Assembly (NCBI RefSeq): GCF_900489465.1
Contig: NZ_UEFQ01000015.1
Span: forward strand, 248,001-312,000
Origin: Aequorivita sp. CIP111184
GTDB taxonomy: Bacteria; Bacteroidota; Bacteroidia; Flavobacteriales; Flavobacteriaceae
Length of the DNA: 64,000 nucleotides
Direction of reading: 5' to 3'
Shown here: positions 25,760 through 36,035 of the stretch, in pieces
Layout of the letters: every line of letters begins with the position of its first letter
Numbering within the stretch: the first letter of the stretch is position 1
Made by a program: the position numbers and the translations under genes
Notes under the pieces: model-generated
Told to the model about the DNA's origin: nothing
Databases searched by the model: none
What the model saw: the letters and a program-made list of their open reading frames with translations, nothing else

Positions 25760-27849
25760 ATGAATTTAAAATTACTCTTCTTTTTTTTCACTTTTTCTAT
25801 TGCCGCAATAGCCCAAAATCCTAATGATTGTGTAAATGCAATAATTATCTGTGGCGATTCAAGCTTGGGAGTTGATCCAAGTGGAATTGGTTTTGATGAA
25901 TTTTCATTGCCGGGAAATGAAGTTCCGCCTTGCTACATTTTTGATCAAAATAACATTTGGTTCAAATTTATTATTATTGAATCGGGCACTTTCACCTTTG
26001 ATATTGTTCCCGATAACGGCGAAGATGATTATGATTTTGCAATATTCGGACCAACCGTTACTTGTACTATTTGGGCGCTTCTATTAGGTGTTCTAGTACA
26101 AATCCTTTAAATGCTGGCGTTCAGGTTGCGACTGGGCTCAATATGGATGAGACAGACGTTAATGAAGGCCCGGGCGAAGATGGGAATGGTTATTTAATGT
26201 ATATAGAGGCTTCGGCAGGCGACGTTTATTACTTATTGGTTGATAGAGCTGTAGGTTCTGGCCCTTTAAGTTTGTTTTATACAGGAACAGCAAAATTGCC
26301 AAATGCTGTTACTGCAAACCAGCCTGAAAATTTGGTGAACTGCGATACGGATGGTAATCCAGATGGTTTTACAGATTTCAATCTTGATCTGCAAACTAGC
26401 ACTATTATTGGTCCACAAACTGATGTAGCTGTAAGTTACCACGAAACCCTAAACGATGCCAGTATTGGTATAAATCCACTCACAAGCCCGTATCACAGTA
26501 TTGCCAATCCTCAAACTATATACGCGCGTATTGAAAGAACAAATGGTTGTAGTGATTTAACTTCTTTTACAATTGAAGTTGGAAGTCCCGAATTAATGAC
26601 TCCAGCAGATGTATTATTTTGTAATTATAATTCTCCCGCACTTTATCCTTTGGACTCAATTATTCCTGAAGTGATTGTTAATTCGCAAGGATATATTTTT
26701 AGTTATCACTACACTCAAAATGATGCAGATAATAATACAAATCCAATTGGCAGATATGTAAATCTTACAGAAACACCACTTACTATATATGTTCGGGTTA
26801 CTGATGAAAATGATCCGTTATGTTTTGCTGTAACTTCTTTTCAAGCTTCAATAAATACAATTAAACGTGCCACGCAGCCTGAAGGTTTTATTGTCTGCGA
26901 TCAAGACTTTGATGGTCAGATTTCTGTAAATCTCAATGAAAAGGAAGCCGAAATTCTCAATGGTCTTCCAGCCTCTGATTTTCAAATATCTTATTACACC
27001 TCCATAGATGACAGATTAAATGGAACCAATCCCGTTTCCGGCTCTTTTCGGAATACAGAAAATCCCCAAACAATTTATGTTAGAATGTTGGAAATAGCTA
27101 CGGGATGTTTTGATTATACCCAATTCAATATAGTTGTAAATCCATTGCCTATTCCAGTCTTTGATCAGGATTTGTACTACTATTGTTTAAACGCTTCGGA
27201 ACCATTGCAAATTTCAGTGCAAGCTGGATTCAGATATTATGTATGGAATACAGGTGAAGAAGGCGCCAATTTGAATAAAATTCTAATTGATACTCCTGGA
27301 ATTTATAGCGTTACTGTTACAAATTACTATGGCTGTGAAAATAATGTAAGCGTAGAGGTATTTCCTTCAGACGTTGCAACCATAAAGGAAATAAAAGTAA
27401 TTGATTTTAGTGGTTCAAATAATTCAATTGAAGTAATAGCAGAAGGTCCGGGTATTTATGATTATGCGCTAGATACAAATTTAATTTACCAGAATAGTAA
27501 TATTTTCAAAGGACTTAAAAATGGTTATTACACTGTTTTTGTTCGTGATAGACGAGGTTGTGGTATCGTTTCACAACAGGTTTTAATTTTGGATTATCCA
27601 CGCTATTTTACGCCTAACGATGATGGCTATCACGACTATTGGCATATCATCGGTATGGATGAATTTCCAAAGGCGAAAATTTATATTTTTGACCGTTTCG
27701 GGAAATTATTGAAGCAAATTTCGCCAAGTTCCAAAGGATGGGATGGAACCAATCAGAAGAAAACTCAATTGCCTACAAACGATTATTGGTTTACTATTGA
27801 AATTGAAAATAGACCCAAATATCGAGGTCATTTCACATTAAAGAGGTGA
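25760..27849 (+). pseudogene. T9SS type B cargo protein (gliding-motility C-terminal domain), frameshifted
   Basis: Two overlapping frames together encode one protein of about 695 residues. The first (25760-26110) has a signal peptide (IAAIAQ) and a domain ending FAIFGPTVTC. The second continues from about 26070 with LGASIRCSS. One A appears to be missing in ACTATTTGGG near 26069; restoring it would read T-C-T-N-L-G-A, the usual continuation in this protein class. The second part has repeated ig-like segments (YTSIDDRLNGTNPVSG, NPQTIYVRM) and ends with a T9SS type B sorting domain (YFTPNDDGYHDYW, IYIFDRFGKLLKQ). The break may be a real mutation, phase variation or a sequencing error. Confidence 0.85.
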
Positions 27850-27852
27850 AAT

Positions 27853-28860
27853 TTATTTAGAGATTCTTTGTTTGAAGCCTTCGGTCATAAAAACCTGATG
27901 GTTATTCAAGGAATCGTTATATGTAAGATACGCTTCAACATTCGGTAGGTTTTTTAGCAATTCTTTGGATTTATCCAAACCCAATGCCATAAAGGAAGTT
28001 GCATAAGCATCCGCCACTCCACAAGTTGGTGCAATCACAGTTGAACTTGTCACATCACTTTTTTCTGCGGAACCAGTTAACGGATTCAAAGTATGTACAT
28101 ATTTTTTCCCGGTAAGGGAATCAATTCTGAATTTGCGATAATTACCGGAAGAAGCCATCCCTTCATTTTTTAAATTTACTGTTGCTTCAAAACTTCGGTC
28201 TTCCAGCTCAGAGTCTACCGCTTCAATACCAACAACCCATTTTTGATTTTTCTGAATGTTTTCACCTTTTGTGAGAATTTCACCTCCCAATTCAATTAGA
28301 TAATCGGTTACCCCTTTAGATTCAAGATAGCGGCCAAGACAGTCTATCCCAAAACCTTTGGCTACGGCATTAAAGTCAAAATATATTTGCAGATATTCCT
28401 TTGAGACAGTTCCATCGTTATTGATTTTCACTTTTTTGAAGCCTACGTATTTCATTAATGAATCCAAGGTAGTTCTATCAATATTCTTCAATGGCTTTAC
28501 ATCACCGAAACCATAAGCATTACGCAAAACGCCAATTGTTGGATCAAAATAACCATTGGTCTTTTTGTTTACTTCTTCGGAAATTTTAAATACTTCTCGA
28601 AAAATGGAATCAACCACAACTGTGGAATCGCCCTTGTTAACTTTGGAAATATCGCTATCAGGAATATAGGTGCTTACTGAGGTATTTACCGCCTCAATAA
28701 CAGAATCCAACCCTTTTTTAAAATCTATTTCCTTTTCAGTATAAAATTGAATATTGTAAGTGGTTCCAAAAGCATCGCCCTGTAATAAAAGGGGTTGCGA
28801 TTCTTTCTTTTCACAAAAAATGAAAAGCAACAAAACCGGTATAAAAAGTAGTTTCTTCAT
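27853..28860 (-). CDS. apbE: FAD:protein FMN transferase (lipoprotein)
   Basis: The product (335 aa) covalently attaches FMN to threonine in target proteins such as NqrB and NqrC. Visible are GTTYNIQFY at the domain start, the family block FDFNAVAKGFGID and TCGVADAYATSFMALG near the C-terminus, where metal and FAD bind. The leader ends in IFC (C16), fitting a lipoprotein anchored at the periplasmic face, where the substrates' flavin sites lie. Its ATG overlaps the upstream small gene by four bases (ATGA). Closeness to nqrA-F fits its role in NQR maturation. Confidence 0.95.
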   Translation of the reverse strand: MKKLLFIPVLLLFIFCEKKESQPLLLQGDAFGTTYNIQFYTEKEIDFKKGLDSVIEAVNTSVSTYIPDSDISKVNKGDSTVVVDSIFREVFKISEEVNKKTNGYFDPTIGVLRNAYGFGDVKPLKNIDRTTLDSLMKYVGFKKVKINNDGTVSKEYLQIYFDFNAVAKGFGIDCLGRYLESKGVTDYLIELGGEILTKGENIQKNQKWVVGIEAVDSELEDRSFEATVNLKNEGMASSGNYRKFRIDSLTGKKYVHTLNPLTGSAEKSDVTSSTVIAPTCGVADAYATSFMALGLDKSKELLKNLPNVEAYLTYNDSLNNHQVFMTEGFKQRISK

Positions 28861-29219
28861 AATATTTCCTGTAATCCTTTATAAACCATTGTATAATCTT
28901 CATCTTTTAATACTGGTTTCCCATAATCGCTTCCGTGCCCAAGACCAACACCGGCATAATAGGTTTTGGCTTCAAACTTTGAGGCATGTTCTTTAATGGT
29001 TTGCATAAAAACAGGATCGTATGCATGGGCATCCTGCGGAAAAGAAATTGCACGGACGATTATAAAATGAAGAATTTTATCTTTCAAGGCAACAAATTGT
29101 GGATCTCTTTTCAATTTTGAATTTACGCCCAAAAATTCAAATCCTTCGGATTCTAGTTGTTTTCCAACAATATTCATCGCGAGATTATGAAGTTCCTGCT
29201 TGGTAAGTTTTTCGCCCAT
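28857..29219 (-). CDS. Conserved small protein between nqrF and apbE, function unknown
   Basis: The product (120 aa from ATG 29219) has no signal peptide or membrane helix. It is a mixed alpha/beta protein with segments KLTKQELHNLAMNIVGKQLE, HFIIVRAISFPQD and YYAGVGLGHGSDYGKP. Similar flavobacterial proteins have often been labelled as an NQR subunit because of gene position, but it carries no flavin, iron-sulfur or NAD motif. A TTG start at 29231 is possible, but it lies inside a TAATTTTG -7 box (29229-29236), which favours the ATG. It overlaps apbE by four bases, so it may help flavinylation or NQR assembly (inference). Confidence 0.8.
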   Translation of the reverse strand: MGEKLTKQELHNLAMNIVGKQLESEGFEFLGVNSKLKRDPQFVALKDKILHFIIVRAISFPQDAHAYDPVFMQTIKEHASKFEAKTYYAGVGLGHGSDYGKPVLKDEDYTMVYKGLQEIL

Positions 29220-29276
29220 AAGTAGGTTCAAAATTACGATTTTTGATTTTATTCTTTAAATTATTCCATCATAAAA

Positions 29277-29306
29277 AAACCGTTTCAAAAAAAATTGAAA
29301 CGGTTT
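29277..29306. terminator. Terminator after nqrF
   Basis: A perfect 11-bp stem (29277-29287 with 29296-29306) with A/T runs on both sides lies 25 bases beyond the nqrF stop. It would end the nqrABCDEF transcript before the small gene-apbE pair, which has its own -7 box. Confidence 0.85.
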
Positions 29307-29330
29307 CAGAATTTTTTTAAGAATACTTAA

Positions 29331-30638
29331 TTATCCTCCAAAATCATCAAAACGAATATTCTCGTCTGGAATTCCAAAATCTTCACCCATCTTTTGAACA
29401 GCTTGGTTCATCAAAGGTGGTCCGCAGAAATACAGTTCAATATCTTCTGGGGTATCGTGGTGGTTTAAATAGTTGTCAATTACCACTTGGTGAATAAAGC
29501 CCACAAAACCATCACCAGATTCATCATGAATGTCTTTTTTCACTTTCCAGTTATCTTCTTCCGCGGGCTCACTTAAGGCCAAATAGAATTTGAAATTAGG
29601 GAATTCATTTTCCAATTGCTTGAAATGGTCCAAATAGAAAAGTTCGCGTTTAGAACGACCTCCATACCAATATGTTACTTTTCTACCAGTTTTAAGGGTT
29701 TTGAAAAGATGGTAAAGATGCGAGCGCATTGGAGCCATTCCAGCTCCACCACCAACATACAGCATTTCTGAATCGGAAGGATTGATAAAAAATTCACCGT
29801 AAGGACCAGAAATAACAACTTTATCGCCTTTTTTACAGTTGAATATGTAAGAGGAAGCAATTCCTGGGTTTACATCCATCCACCCACCTTTTGCACGATC
29901 AAATGGCGGTGTTGCTATACGAACATTCAACATAATTTCACGTCCTTCTGCAGGATATGAAGCCATAGAATATGCTCTTTCAACGGTTTCGTTGTTTTTC
30001 ATCACCAATGGCCATAGTTTGAACTTATCCCACTCATCTTGAAATTTGTCTGGTCTTTCGTGCTCTTCTGGGTGAGCAGTAATATCCATATCCTCAAACT
30101 TTACTTCGCAAGGCGGAATTTCAATCTGAATATAACCTCCAGCTTTGTAGTTCATATCCTCAGGGATTTCAACTACAAATTCTTTAATAAAAGAAGCAAC
30201 GTTATAATTTCGAACAACGGTAGCATCCCATTTCTTAATACCGAAAACTTCTTCAGGAATATGAATATTCATGTCCTGCTTCACTTTTACCTGACAGGAA
30301 AGACGAGCGCCCTCTTTTAATTCTTTACGCGTAAAGTGTGGTGTTTCTGTAGGCAAAGCTTCACCTCCACCTGACAAAACGTGGCATTCGCATTGAATAC
30401 AGGTTCCACCACCACAGGCAGATGGTAAAAATATTTTTTCGGCACTCAGTGTAGAAAGCAAAGAGCCACCCGAAGGAACCTCAATTACTTTTTCATCATT
30501 TATTGTAATTTTTACTGGGCCTGATGGGGCTAATTTCTCTTTTGTAAACAACAATAAGGCAACCAGTAATAAGGTCAAAACCAAAAGGGCGATTACCGTT
30601 ACTGTTATAACTCCGAGGGTGCTTATTTCTAAAAACAT
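29331..30638 (-). CDS. nqrF: Na+-translocating NADH:quinone reductase subunit F
   Basis: The product (435 aa) is the NADH-oxidising subunit. It has one N-terminal helix (residues 8-31), a [2Fe-2S] ferredoxin domain with cysteines C75, C80, C83 and C115, an FAD domain with RAYSMASYP, and an NADH domain with [12 protein letters not shown] and a C-terminal YFCGPP and FDDFGG. Electrons pass NADH to FAD to the iron-sulfur centre and on to NqrC/B. It is the last gene of the operon, followed by a terminator. Confidence 0.98.
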   Translation of the reverse strand: MFLEISTLGVITVTVIALLVLTLLLVALLLFTKEKLAPSGPVKITINDEKVIEVPSGGSLLSTLSAEKIFLPSACGGGTCIQCECHVLSGGGEALPTETPHFTRKELKEGARLSCQVKVKQDMNIHIPEEVFGIKKWDATVVRNYNVASFIKEFVVEIPEDMNYKAGGYIQIEIPPCEVKFEDMDITAHPEEHERPDKFQDEWDKFKLWPLVMKNNETVERAYSMASYPAEGREIMLNVRIATPPFDRAKGGWMDVNPGIASSYIFNCKKGDKVVISGPYGEFFINPSDSEMLYVGGGAGMAPMRSHLYHLFKTLKTGRKVTYWYGGRSKRELFYLDHFKQLENEFPNFKFYLALSEPAEEDNWKVKKDIHDESGDGFVGFIHQVVIDNYLNHHDTPEDIELYFCGPPLMNQAVQKMGEDFGIPDENIRFDDFGG

Positions 30639-30639
30639 A

Positions 30640-31392
30640 TTATTGCTTCGTTAGTGTTGAAACTTCTGACACTGAAACCGCAGCAGCAGTTTCTTTTGTA
30701 TTTTCTTTTTGAACTTGTTCTTCTTTTACCCCAATATTAGTTGGATCTGAATCTAAAGATGGTTTCTTTTCGTCACCACCTGTCAACATTCCACCAAAAC
30801 TCATAAATCCAATAGCCATTAAACCGGTAATTATAAAAGTAATTCCCAATCCACGTAAAGGTGCTGGAACATTAGAATATCTAATCTTTTCACGAATGGC
30901 AGCAATTGCCAAAATTGCTAAAAACCATCCAATTCCTGAACTTATACCATAATTCAATGCCAATCCCAATGTTGGAATATCTCTAGATTGCATAAACAAA
31001 GATCCTCCTAAAATAGCACAGTTTACAGCTATAAGTGGCAAAAATATACCAAGAGAATTATAAAGTGAGGGTGAAAACTTTTCAACTACAATTTCTACTA
31101 ATTGCACCATTGTTGCGATGGTAGCAATAAAAAGTATAAAGGAAAGAAAACCTAAATTATAATCGGCATATTCTTCGCCAAGCCAAACCAATGCTCCATC
31201 TTTTAAAAGATATTGATCCAGCAACCAGTTAATAGGCACTGTAACTGCAAGTACAAATATTACAGCGGCTCCAAGGCCCACAGCGGTTGAAACTTTTTTG
31301 GAAACAGCAAGATAAGAGCACATTCCAAGGAAAGTTGCAAATATCATGTTGTCTATAAAGATCGATTTAAAAAATAACTCTATGTGTTCCAT
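30640..31392 (-). CDS. nqrE: Na+-translocating NADH:quinone reductase subunit E
   Basis: The product (250 aa) is a six-helix integral membrane subunit; CSYLAVSKK and [12 protein letters not shown] carry the cysteines that hold an iron centre with NqrD. About 45 residues at the C-terminus form a polar, charged extension ([15 protein letters not shown] onward) that proteobacterial NqrE lacks; it appears to be soluble and disordered. The gene is one base from both neighbours, so it is tightly coupled. Confidence 0.97.
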   Translation of the reverse strand: MEHIELFFKSIFIDNMIFATFLGMCSYLAVSKKVSTAVGLGAAVIFVLAVTVPINWLLDQYLLKDGALVWLGEEYADYNLGFLSFILFIATIATMVQLVEIVVEKFSPSLYNSLGIFLPLIAVNCAILGGSLFMQSRDIPTLGLALNYGISSGIGWFLAILAIAAIREKIRYSNVPAPLRGLGITFIITGLMAIGFMSFGGMLTGGDEKKPSLDSDPTNIGVKEEQVQKENTKETAAAVSVSEVSTLTKQ

Positions 31393-31393
31393 C

Positions 31394-32041
31394 TTAATTT
31401 TCTTCTATAAGTTCTTTATTCCTTGAGCGTTGCACCCAGATAATAATTCCTATTACTATCAATGCCATTGGGGAAAGCAACATAAATCCGTTATTTTCAT
31501 AGCCCAATGCATAAAGTCCGGTTTTTGCTATTGGATCTCCCAAAACTTTGAAGCCCAAAAGCGTTCCAGAGCCCAAAAGCTCTCGAAAAAAACCAACTAT
31601 TATCAAGATAAGTCCGTAACCTGCTGCGTTTCCTATTCCATCAAGGAAAGAACGCCAAGGTTTATTAGCCAATGCGAAGGCTTCAAAACGCCCCATAATA
31701 ATACAGTTTGTAATAATCAAACCGATGAAAACTGAAAGTTGCTTACTCAATTCATAAGCAAAAGCCTTTAGCACTTGGTCTACAATAATTACCAATGCCG
31801 CAACTATAATAAGCTGTGCGATGATTCGGATTTTTCCAGGAATAACATTTCGCAAAAGCGAAATAACCACGTTTCCAACAGCCAAAACAACCATTACTGA
31901 AAGTGCCATTACTATTGAAGCTTTCAATTGTGCTGTAATTGCCAATGCAGAACAAATACCCAATACCTGAATTGTAATAGGATTATTATCTGCTAAAGGG
32001 TCTAAAATTAACCTGCTATCTTTTTTTGAGAGTAAAGCCAT
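31394..32041 (-). CDS. nqrD: Na+-translocating NADH:quinone reductase subunit D
   Basis: The product (215 aa) is a six-helix membrane subunit homologous to NqrE with inverted topology. Key blocks are NNPITIQVLGICSALAIT and FIGLIITNCIIMGRFEAFA, each with a cysteine expected to ligate the membrane iron centre. It lies in the operon between nqrC and nqrE. Confidence 0.97.
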   Translation of the reverse strand: MALLSKKDSRLILDPLADNNPITIQVLGICSALAITAQLKASIVMALSVMVVLAVGNVVISLLRNVIPGKIRIIAQLIIVAALVIIVDQVLKAFAYELSKQLSVFIGLIITNCIIMGRFEAFALANKPWRSFLDGIGNAAGYGLILIIVGFFRELLGSGTLLGFKVLGDPIAKTGLYALGYENNGFMLLSPMALIVIGIIIWVQRSRNKELIEEN

Positions 32042-32083
32042 TTTTTTTTAAATTTTGTTCGTTATAAAAACAACTATATTTTT

Positions 32084-32887
32084 TTACTGAATAGTATCAG
32101 AAACTGGAGCTGCCTCCATTATTTCATTCTTTTCAGCTCCTTTTAATTTTTCTAAATAAGGTATATACTGCGCAACATCTTTTTTGATCATTGCAGTTAC
32201 ACCATTTCCTGTTATAGTAGCGCCGGCGAGGGCATCTACTTTTTGGTCGTCTTTACGGTCGTTCAACGGATCGTTATTTCCTTTTGCTACGGTAATACCT
32301 TCAAAGGCATCGCCATTCATAATTTGTTCGCCTTTAAAGTCGTCCATAAAGAATCGTTCCTTAATATTTGCGCCAAGTCCGGGAGTTTCACCTTTGTGAT
32401 CAAAAAATACTCCTTCAACTACAAAATCTTTATCAAGGGAAACAAATCCCCAAATAGCATCCCAGAGTCCCTTTCCACGCATTGGCATTATGTAATAAGT
32501 TTTGCCATCTTTTTCTCCAATAAATAAAGGAAGCTTTCTTTTATAATTTGAATCTTCTTTGGCGTGTGATTCTTCCTTTTTAATATCTATTAGATAAGCA
32601 TTTTCGTTTTCACTTACTTCATCGCCCTGAATAACCAATTGTTTTTTTATGTATTTATGAAAAGTAGCTTCAACTTCATTGGTAGGAATAAAAGTTACAC
32701 TACCTGTTCCTTCATTATCATCAACACCCATTGCATACAGAATGTTCTGTTGTTTTTCAAAACGCTCATTTTCAGAAATTTTTCCGCGTAGGCCTTGTGC
32801 AATACCAGCTAAAAGGCTTCCAACAACCAATACCATTATTACTGAAAACAGTATTGTATATGAATTTTTATCAGTAAATCTTGCCAT
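32084..32887 (-). CDS. nqrC: Na+-translocating NADH:quinone reductase subunit C (FMN-bearing)
   Basis: The product (267 aa) has one N-terminal helix (residues 10-30) and a periplasmic FMN-binding domain. The flavinylation motif is DALAGATIT, with T224 as the expected FMN-ester threonine (consensus Dxx[S/T]GAT). The block GLWDAIWGFVSLD is also typical. ApbE, encoded just downstream, is the expected modifying enzyme. Confidence 0.97.
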   Translation of the reverse strand: MARFTDKNSYTILFSVIMVLVVGSLLAGIAQGLRGKISENERFEKQQNILYAMGVDDNEGTGSVTFIPTNEVEATFHKYIKKQLVIQGDEVSENENAYLIDIKKEESHAKEDSNYKRKLPLFIGEKDGKTYYIMPMRGKGLWDAIWGFVSLDKDFVVEGVFFDHKGETPGLGANIKERFFMDDFKGEQIMNGDAFEGITVAKGNNDPLNDRKDDQKVDALAGATITGNGVTAMIKKDVAQYIPYLEKLKGAEKNEIMEAAPVSDTIQ

Positions 32888-32889
32888 TA

Positions 32890-34089
32890 CTACGCTGTTT
32901 TAACTTTTATTCGTTTCATTCTCTTCTTAATGTTTCCTTGAATCACATAGTGATCTATCGTTGGTGCAAATACATTCAACAATAATATTGAAAGCATAAA
33001 CCCTTCCGGATATGCCGGGTTAAAAACACGTATCATTATACCCATGAAACCAATTAAGAAACCATAAATCCATTTTCCTTTGTTGGTTTGTGATGCAGTA
33101 ACTGGGTCTGTTGCCATATAGACAATTGCAAAAGCAGCACTTCCTATTATTAAGTGATGCCAAAACGGTTCGCTCATTAATCCATAAAATTTGCTGCCAT
33201 CCTCTATCCAGCCTTGATCAACAACACCGTTAAATATCAAGCCCATAACAAGTGCTCCTACAACGGCGGAAAGCATAATACGCCAGCTTCCAATTTTTGT
33301 AAAAATCAAGAAGAGGCCGCCAATAATAATAAGGAATGTAGAAGTTTCTCCCACAGAACCTGGTATAAAGCCCCAGAACATATCCCAAAGACTATAAGCG
33401 GGGTGGGTATTTGCGGCTAAAGTTCCTAAAATAGTTTCTCCAGAAATTGCATCTGGCTGACCAGCCATGGCTTGTGCTCCATGCACCCATACTTTATCAC
33501 CACTCATCCACGTTGGATAGGCGAAGAACAAAAAGGCACGGATAGTTAAAGCGGGGTTCAGAATATTCATTCCTGTGCCTCCAAAAACTTCTTTTCCAAT
33601 GATTACTCCGAATATTACCGCAACGGCAAGCATCCAAAGAGGAATATCAATTGGAACAATAAGCGGCACGAGCATTCCCGTTACCAAATACCCTTCTTCT
33701 ACTTCGTGTTTTTTAATGATGGCGAAAATAAATTCAACACCAAGACCTACTCCATAGGATACGATTACCAGTGGCAAAACGGTCCAAGCACCCAAAATAA
33801 AATTATCCCAAGTGAAGAAATTGCCTAATGGGTCCAATCGCAATGTGTTATCTATAGCTGCATAGTGCTGATAGCCGGCATTGAATATTCCAAAAATTAA
33901 ACACGGAATAAGCGCCATAATCACGGTATTCATAGTACGCTTCAAATCGTCTGCGGAACGCACGTGCGAACCAGAATGCGTTGTTTCATTTGGCGTATAC
34001 AAAAAGGTGTGCAGTGCATTGAACGCAGGAGCCATTTTGGTGCCCTTGTACTTTTCCTTTAGCTTATGTAAATTCTGTTTCAATCCCAT
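32890..34089 (-). CDS. nqrB: Na+-translocating NADH:quinone reductase subunit B (FMN-bearing)
   Basis: The product (399 aa) is the large membrane subunit that holds a covalent FMN and probably riboflavin and forms part of the Na+ channel. Family blocks are GTGMNILNPALTIRAFLFFAYP and the C-terminal YPEGFMLSILLLNVFAPTID. The expected flavinylation site reads DAISGET, with T219 as the modified threonine; the alanine of the GAT consensus is a glutamate. The gap to nqrC is two bases. Confidence 0.97.
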   Translation of the reverse strand: MGLKQNLHKLKEKYKGTKMAPAFNALHTFLYTPNETTHSGSHVRSADDLKRTMNTVIMALIPCLIFGIFNAGYQHYAAIDNTLRLDPLGNFFTWDNFILGAWTVLPLVIVSYGVGLGVEFIFAIIKKHEVEEGYLVTGMLVPLIVPIDIPLWMLAVAVIFGVIIGKEVFGGTGMNILNPALTIRAFLFFAYPTWMSGDKVWVHGAQAMAGQPDAISGETILGTLAANTHPAYSLWDMFWGFIPGSVGETSTFLIIIGGLFLIFTKIGSWRIMLSAVVGALVMGLIFNGVVDQGWIEDGSKFYGLMSEPFWHHLIIGSAAFAIVYMATDPVTASQTNKGKWIYGFLIGFMGIMIRVFNPAYPEGFMLSILLLNVFAPTIDHYVIQGNIKKRMKRIKVKTA

Positions 34090-34094
34090 AGCGA

Positions 34095-35447
34095 TTATCC
34101 TATTTCTTTATACATTAAATCAAGACCGTTCCTGATGATTTGTTGATGTGGTTGCTTGCTCACGCAAACAAATTCGGTAAGCGAGAAATCTTCTGGTGCC
34201 ACCTCGTACATTCCTAAAGCTTCCATAGCATCAAGATCTTTAACCATACATGCCTTTAGAATTTGCATTGGGTATATATCAAGTGGGAAAACTTCTTCGT
34301 AATTGCCGGTTACAACAAAAGCACGGTGCTCTCCGTTGGTATTGGTGTCAAGATCGTATTTTTTATTCGGTGTTAACCAAGAAAAAGTAAGCGCTCTTGA
34401 AGTTGAAATCTTATCAAAAACTGGCTTGTTCCATCCAAAAAGTTCGTAATCATCACCTTCCGGAATTACAGTTACGGTATTGCTGTAAAAACCCAGATTC
34501 CCTTTAGGAGAAATTTTATTTCCAGTAAGCACATCTCCGCTAATAACGCGAACGTTTTCTTCCTTCATCCCTGAGTCATACAAAAAGGTTGAAACCTCTG
34601 ATCCGATTCTGGTTTTATAATATTTTGGAGCCTTTACCTCAGAACCTGCAAGTGCAATGATTCTTTCTGAGTTAAACTTTCCAGTAAGAAACAATTCACC
34701 AATAATTACAAGATCCTGCGCGGCAATTGTCCAAACAATCTCGTTTTTATTAACGGGGCTTATTTTGTTTATTTGTGTTCCAACATTTCCAGCTGGATGA
34801 GGTCCAGAAATAGTATGAAGGGAAATATCTTTTAAACCTTTAAATGGTGAGTTTCCATCTTTGCCAACCCCAACGTGTACTTGCCCATTGGTAAGTTTAC
34901 TTAAAGCGGTTAGGGCAGCCTGAAGTTCCTTTTCTTTTCCTTTTAGAGAAAAATCCAAATCGTTTGCCAGTGGAGCCGTGTTGAGTCCAGAAATAAAGAT
35001 ATCTCTTGGCTCTTGATCCGTATCAGCAATCACAGCATATGGGCGTTGAAGAATAAACGGCCAGCAACCAGACTCAAGCAAACGGGCTTTAATGACCTCA
35101 GCACTTGAAGAATCTGGACTTAAAATACCAAAATCTTTAAAAGAGTCCTGTGGGTCTGCTTCTATAATGATTTCTTTAATAACTCGTTTCGCACCACGTT
35201 CAATTTTTGTAAGCGTACCGCTAACTGGCGAAACGAACTTTATAAGTTCGTTGCTCTTTGAATAGAAAATGGTATCACCCGCTTGAACTTTTCCATCTTC
35301 GCGAACCACCATTTTAGGGGTTATAAGATGAAAGTCGGAAGGTCTTATTGCGAAGGTTCTAGATCGCGGAGAGCTGGAAAGTGTTTTTTCAGCTTCACCT
35401 TTTAACTTAATGGTAAGACCTTTTTTAATCTTAATGTCTTTGGACAT
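34095..35447 (-). CDS. nqrA: Na+-translocating NADH:quinone reductase subunit A
   Basis: The product (450 aa, normal length) is the soluble cytoplasmic subunit near the quinone site. I chose ATG 35447, giving MSKDIKIKKGLTIKLKG, the standard NqrA opening; upstream in-frame starts add 33 non-conserved residues and enter the promoter region. Blocks GPHPAGNVGTQINKI and the C-terminal CVSKQPHQQIIRNGL fit the family. It is the first gene of nqrABCDEF. Confidence 0.97.
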   Translation of the reverse strand: MSKDIKIKKGLTIKLKGEAEKTLSSSPRSRTFAIRPSDFHLITPKMVVREDGKVQAGDTIFYSKSNELIKFVSPVSGTLTKIERGAKRVIKEIIIEADPQDSFKDFGILSPDSSSAEVIKARLLESGCWPFILQRPYAVIADTDQEPRDIFISGLNTAPLANDLDFSLKGKEKELQAALTALSKLTNGQVHVGVGKDGNSPFKGLKDISLHTISGPHPAGNVGTQINKISPVNKNEIVWTIAAQDLVIIGELFLTGKFNSERIIALAGSEVKAPKYYKTRIGSEVSTFLYDSGMKEENVRVISGDVLTGNKISPKGNLGFYSNTVTVIPEGDDYELFGWNKPVFDKISTSRALTFSWLTPNKKYDLDTNTNGEHRAFVVTGNYEEVFPLDIYPMQILKACMVKDLDAMEALGMYEVAPEDFSLTEFVCVSKQPHQQIIRNGLDLMYKEIG

Positions 35448-35521
35448 AAATATGGATATTAATAATGCCTTTTTAATACCCTTATACCCATCAAAACAAA
35501 AGTGCGGGGAATAAGGGCGTG

Positions 35522-35554
35522 CAAATTTATAAATTAAATATACCATTGCACAAT
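35522..35554 (-). promoter_or_regulatory. Candidate promoter of the nqr operon
   Basis: On the minus strand ATTG (35554-35551) is followed after 21 bases by TAAATTTG (35529-35522), an exact TAnnTTTG -7 box. It would start transcription about 65-70 bases before the nqrA ATG at 35447. The -33 half is imperfect. Confidence 0.4.
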
Positions 35555-36035
35555 AAAAGGGTATAATTTTCTGTGTTAAAAAGGAGTGGGTTGCTATTTT
35601 AAAATGTTTATAACATTAATAAATAGATTTACCAAGCAAAAGCAATTTTAAAGAATTGTCTTTCTTAAAATAAGAACCATTCAAATTAATAGGGAAATAT
35701 CACGGGAATTTACAGTCATTTTTTTTGGTGAAAACTTCGAGAAATATTCGAATGGATCACACCAATATCTTTCAGATTTTCTATTCAGTTTTTATTTACT
35801 AAATTAGATGCTTCAGTATTTATTTACAGTACATTAACGAATTGAGTCAAAATGCGTATTCTCAATTTCAGTTTCTGGAAACAGCAGAACATTTTTGACT
35901 TTTCACTAAAAATTCAATACAAAAATTAGAGGGGATTAACCAAAGACACACTGCAGATCAACGAATTTTTTAAAATTAGAACAAACTTAAAACAAAGATT
36001 CACACATTACAAAACAATAAAAATCTGAGCAAAAA
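35555..36035. other. Gene-free stretch between nqr promoter and the DJ-1 gene
   Basis: About 480 AT-rich bases hold no open frame with coding character, no strong hairpin with a T-tract, and no tRNA-like or repeat structure that I can see. No exact TAnnTTTG box was found close to the downstream start at 36036. It may contain regulatory sites for the two divergent genes or a small RNA that I cannot recognise. Confidence 0.5.

Noticed and set aside
26062-26110. Treating the second half of the T9SS type B gene as a separate gene starting at 26062
   Set aside because: There is no signal peptide, and the sequence directly continues the domain of the first frame; a frameshift explains both parts better.
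35448-35546. A 33-residue N-terminal extension of NqrA
   Set aside because: The standard NqrA opening begins at 35447, and the extension overlaps the candidate promoter.
35555-36035. A structured RNA gene in the long gap before the DJ-1 gene
   Set aside because: No strong paired region, tRNA-like arms or terminator could be seen; a covariance-model search would be needed to claim one.
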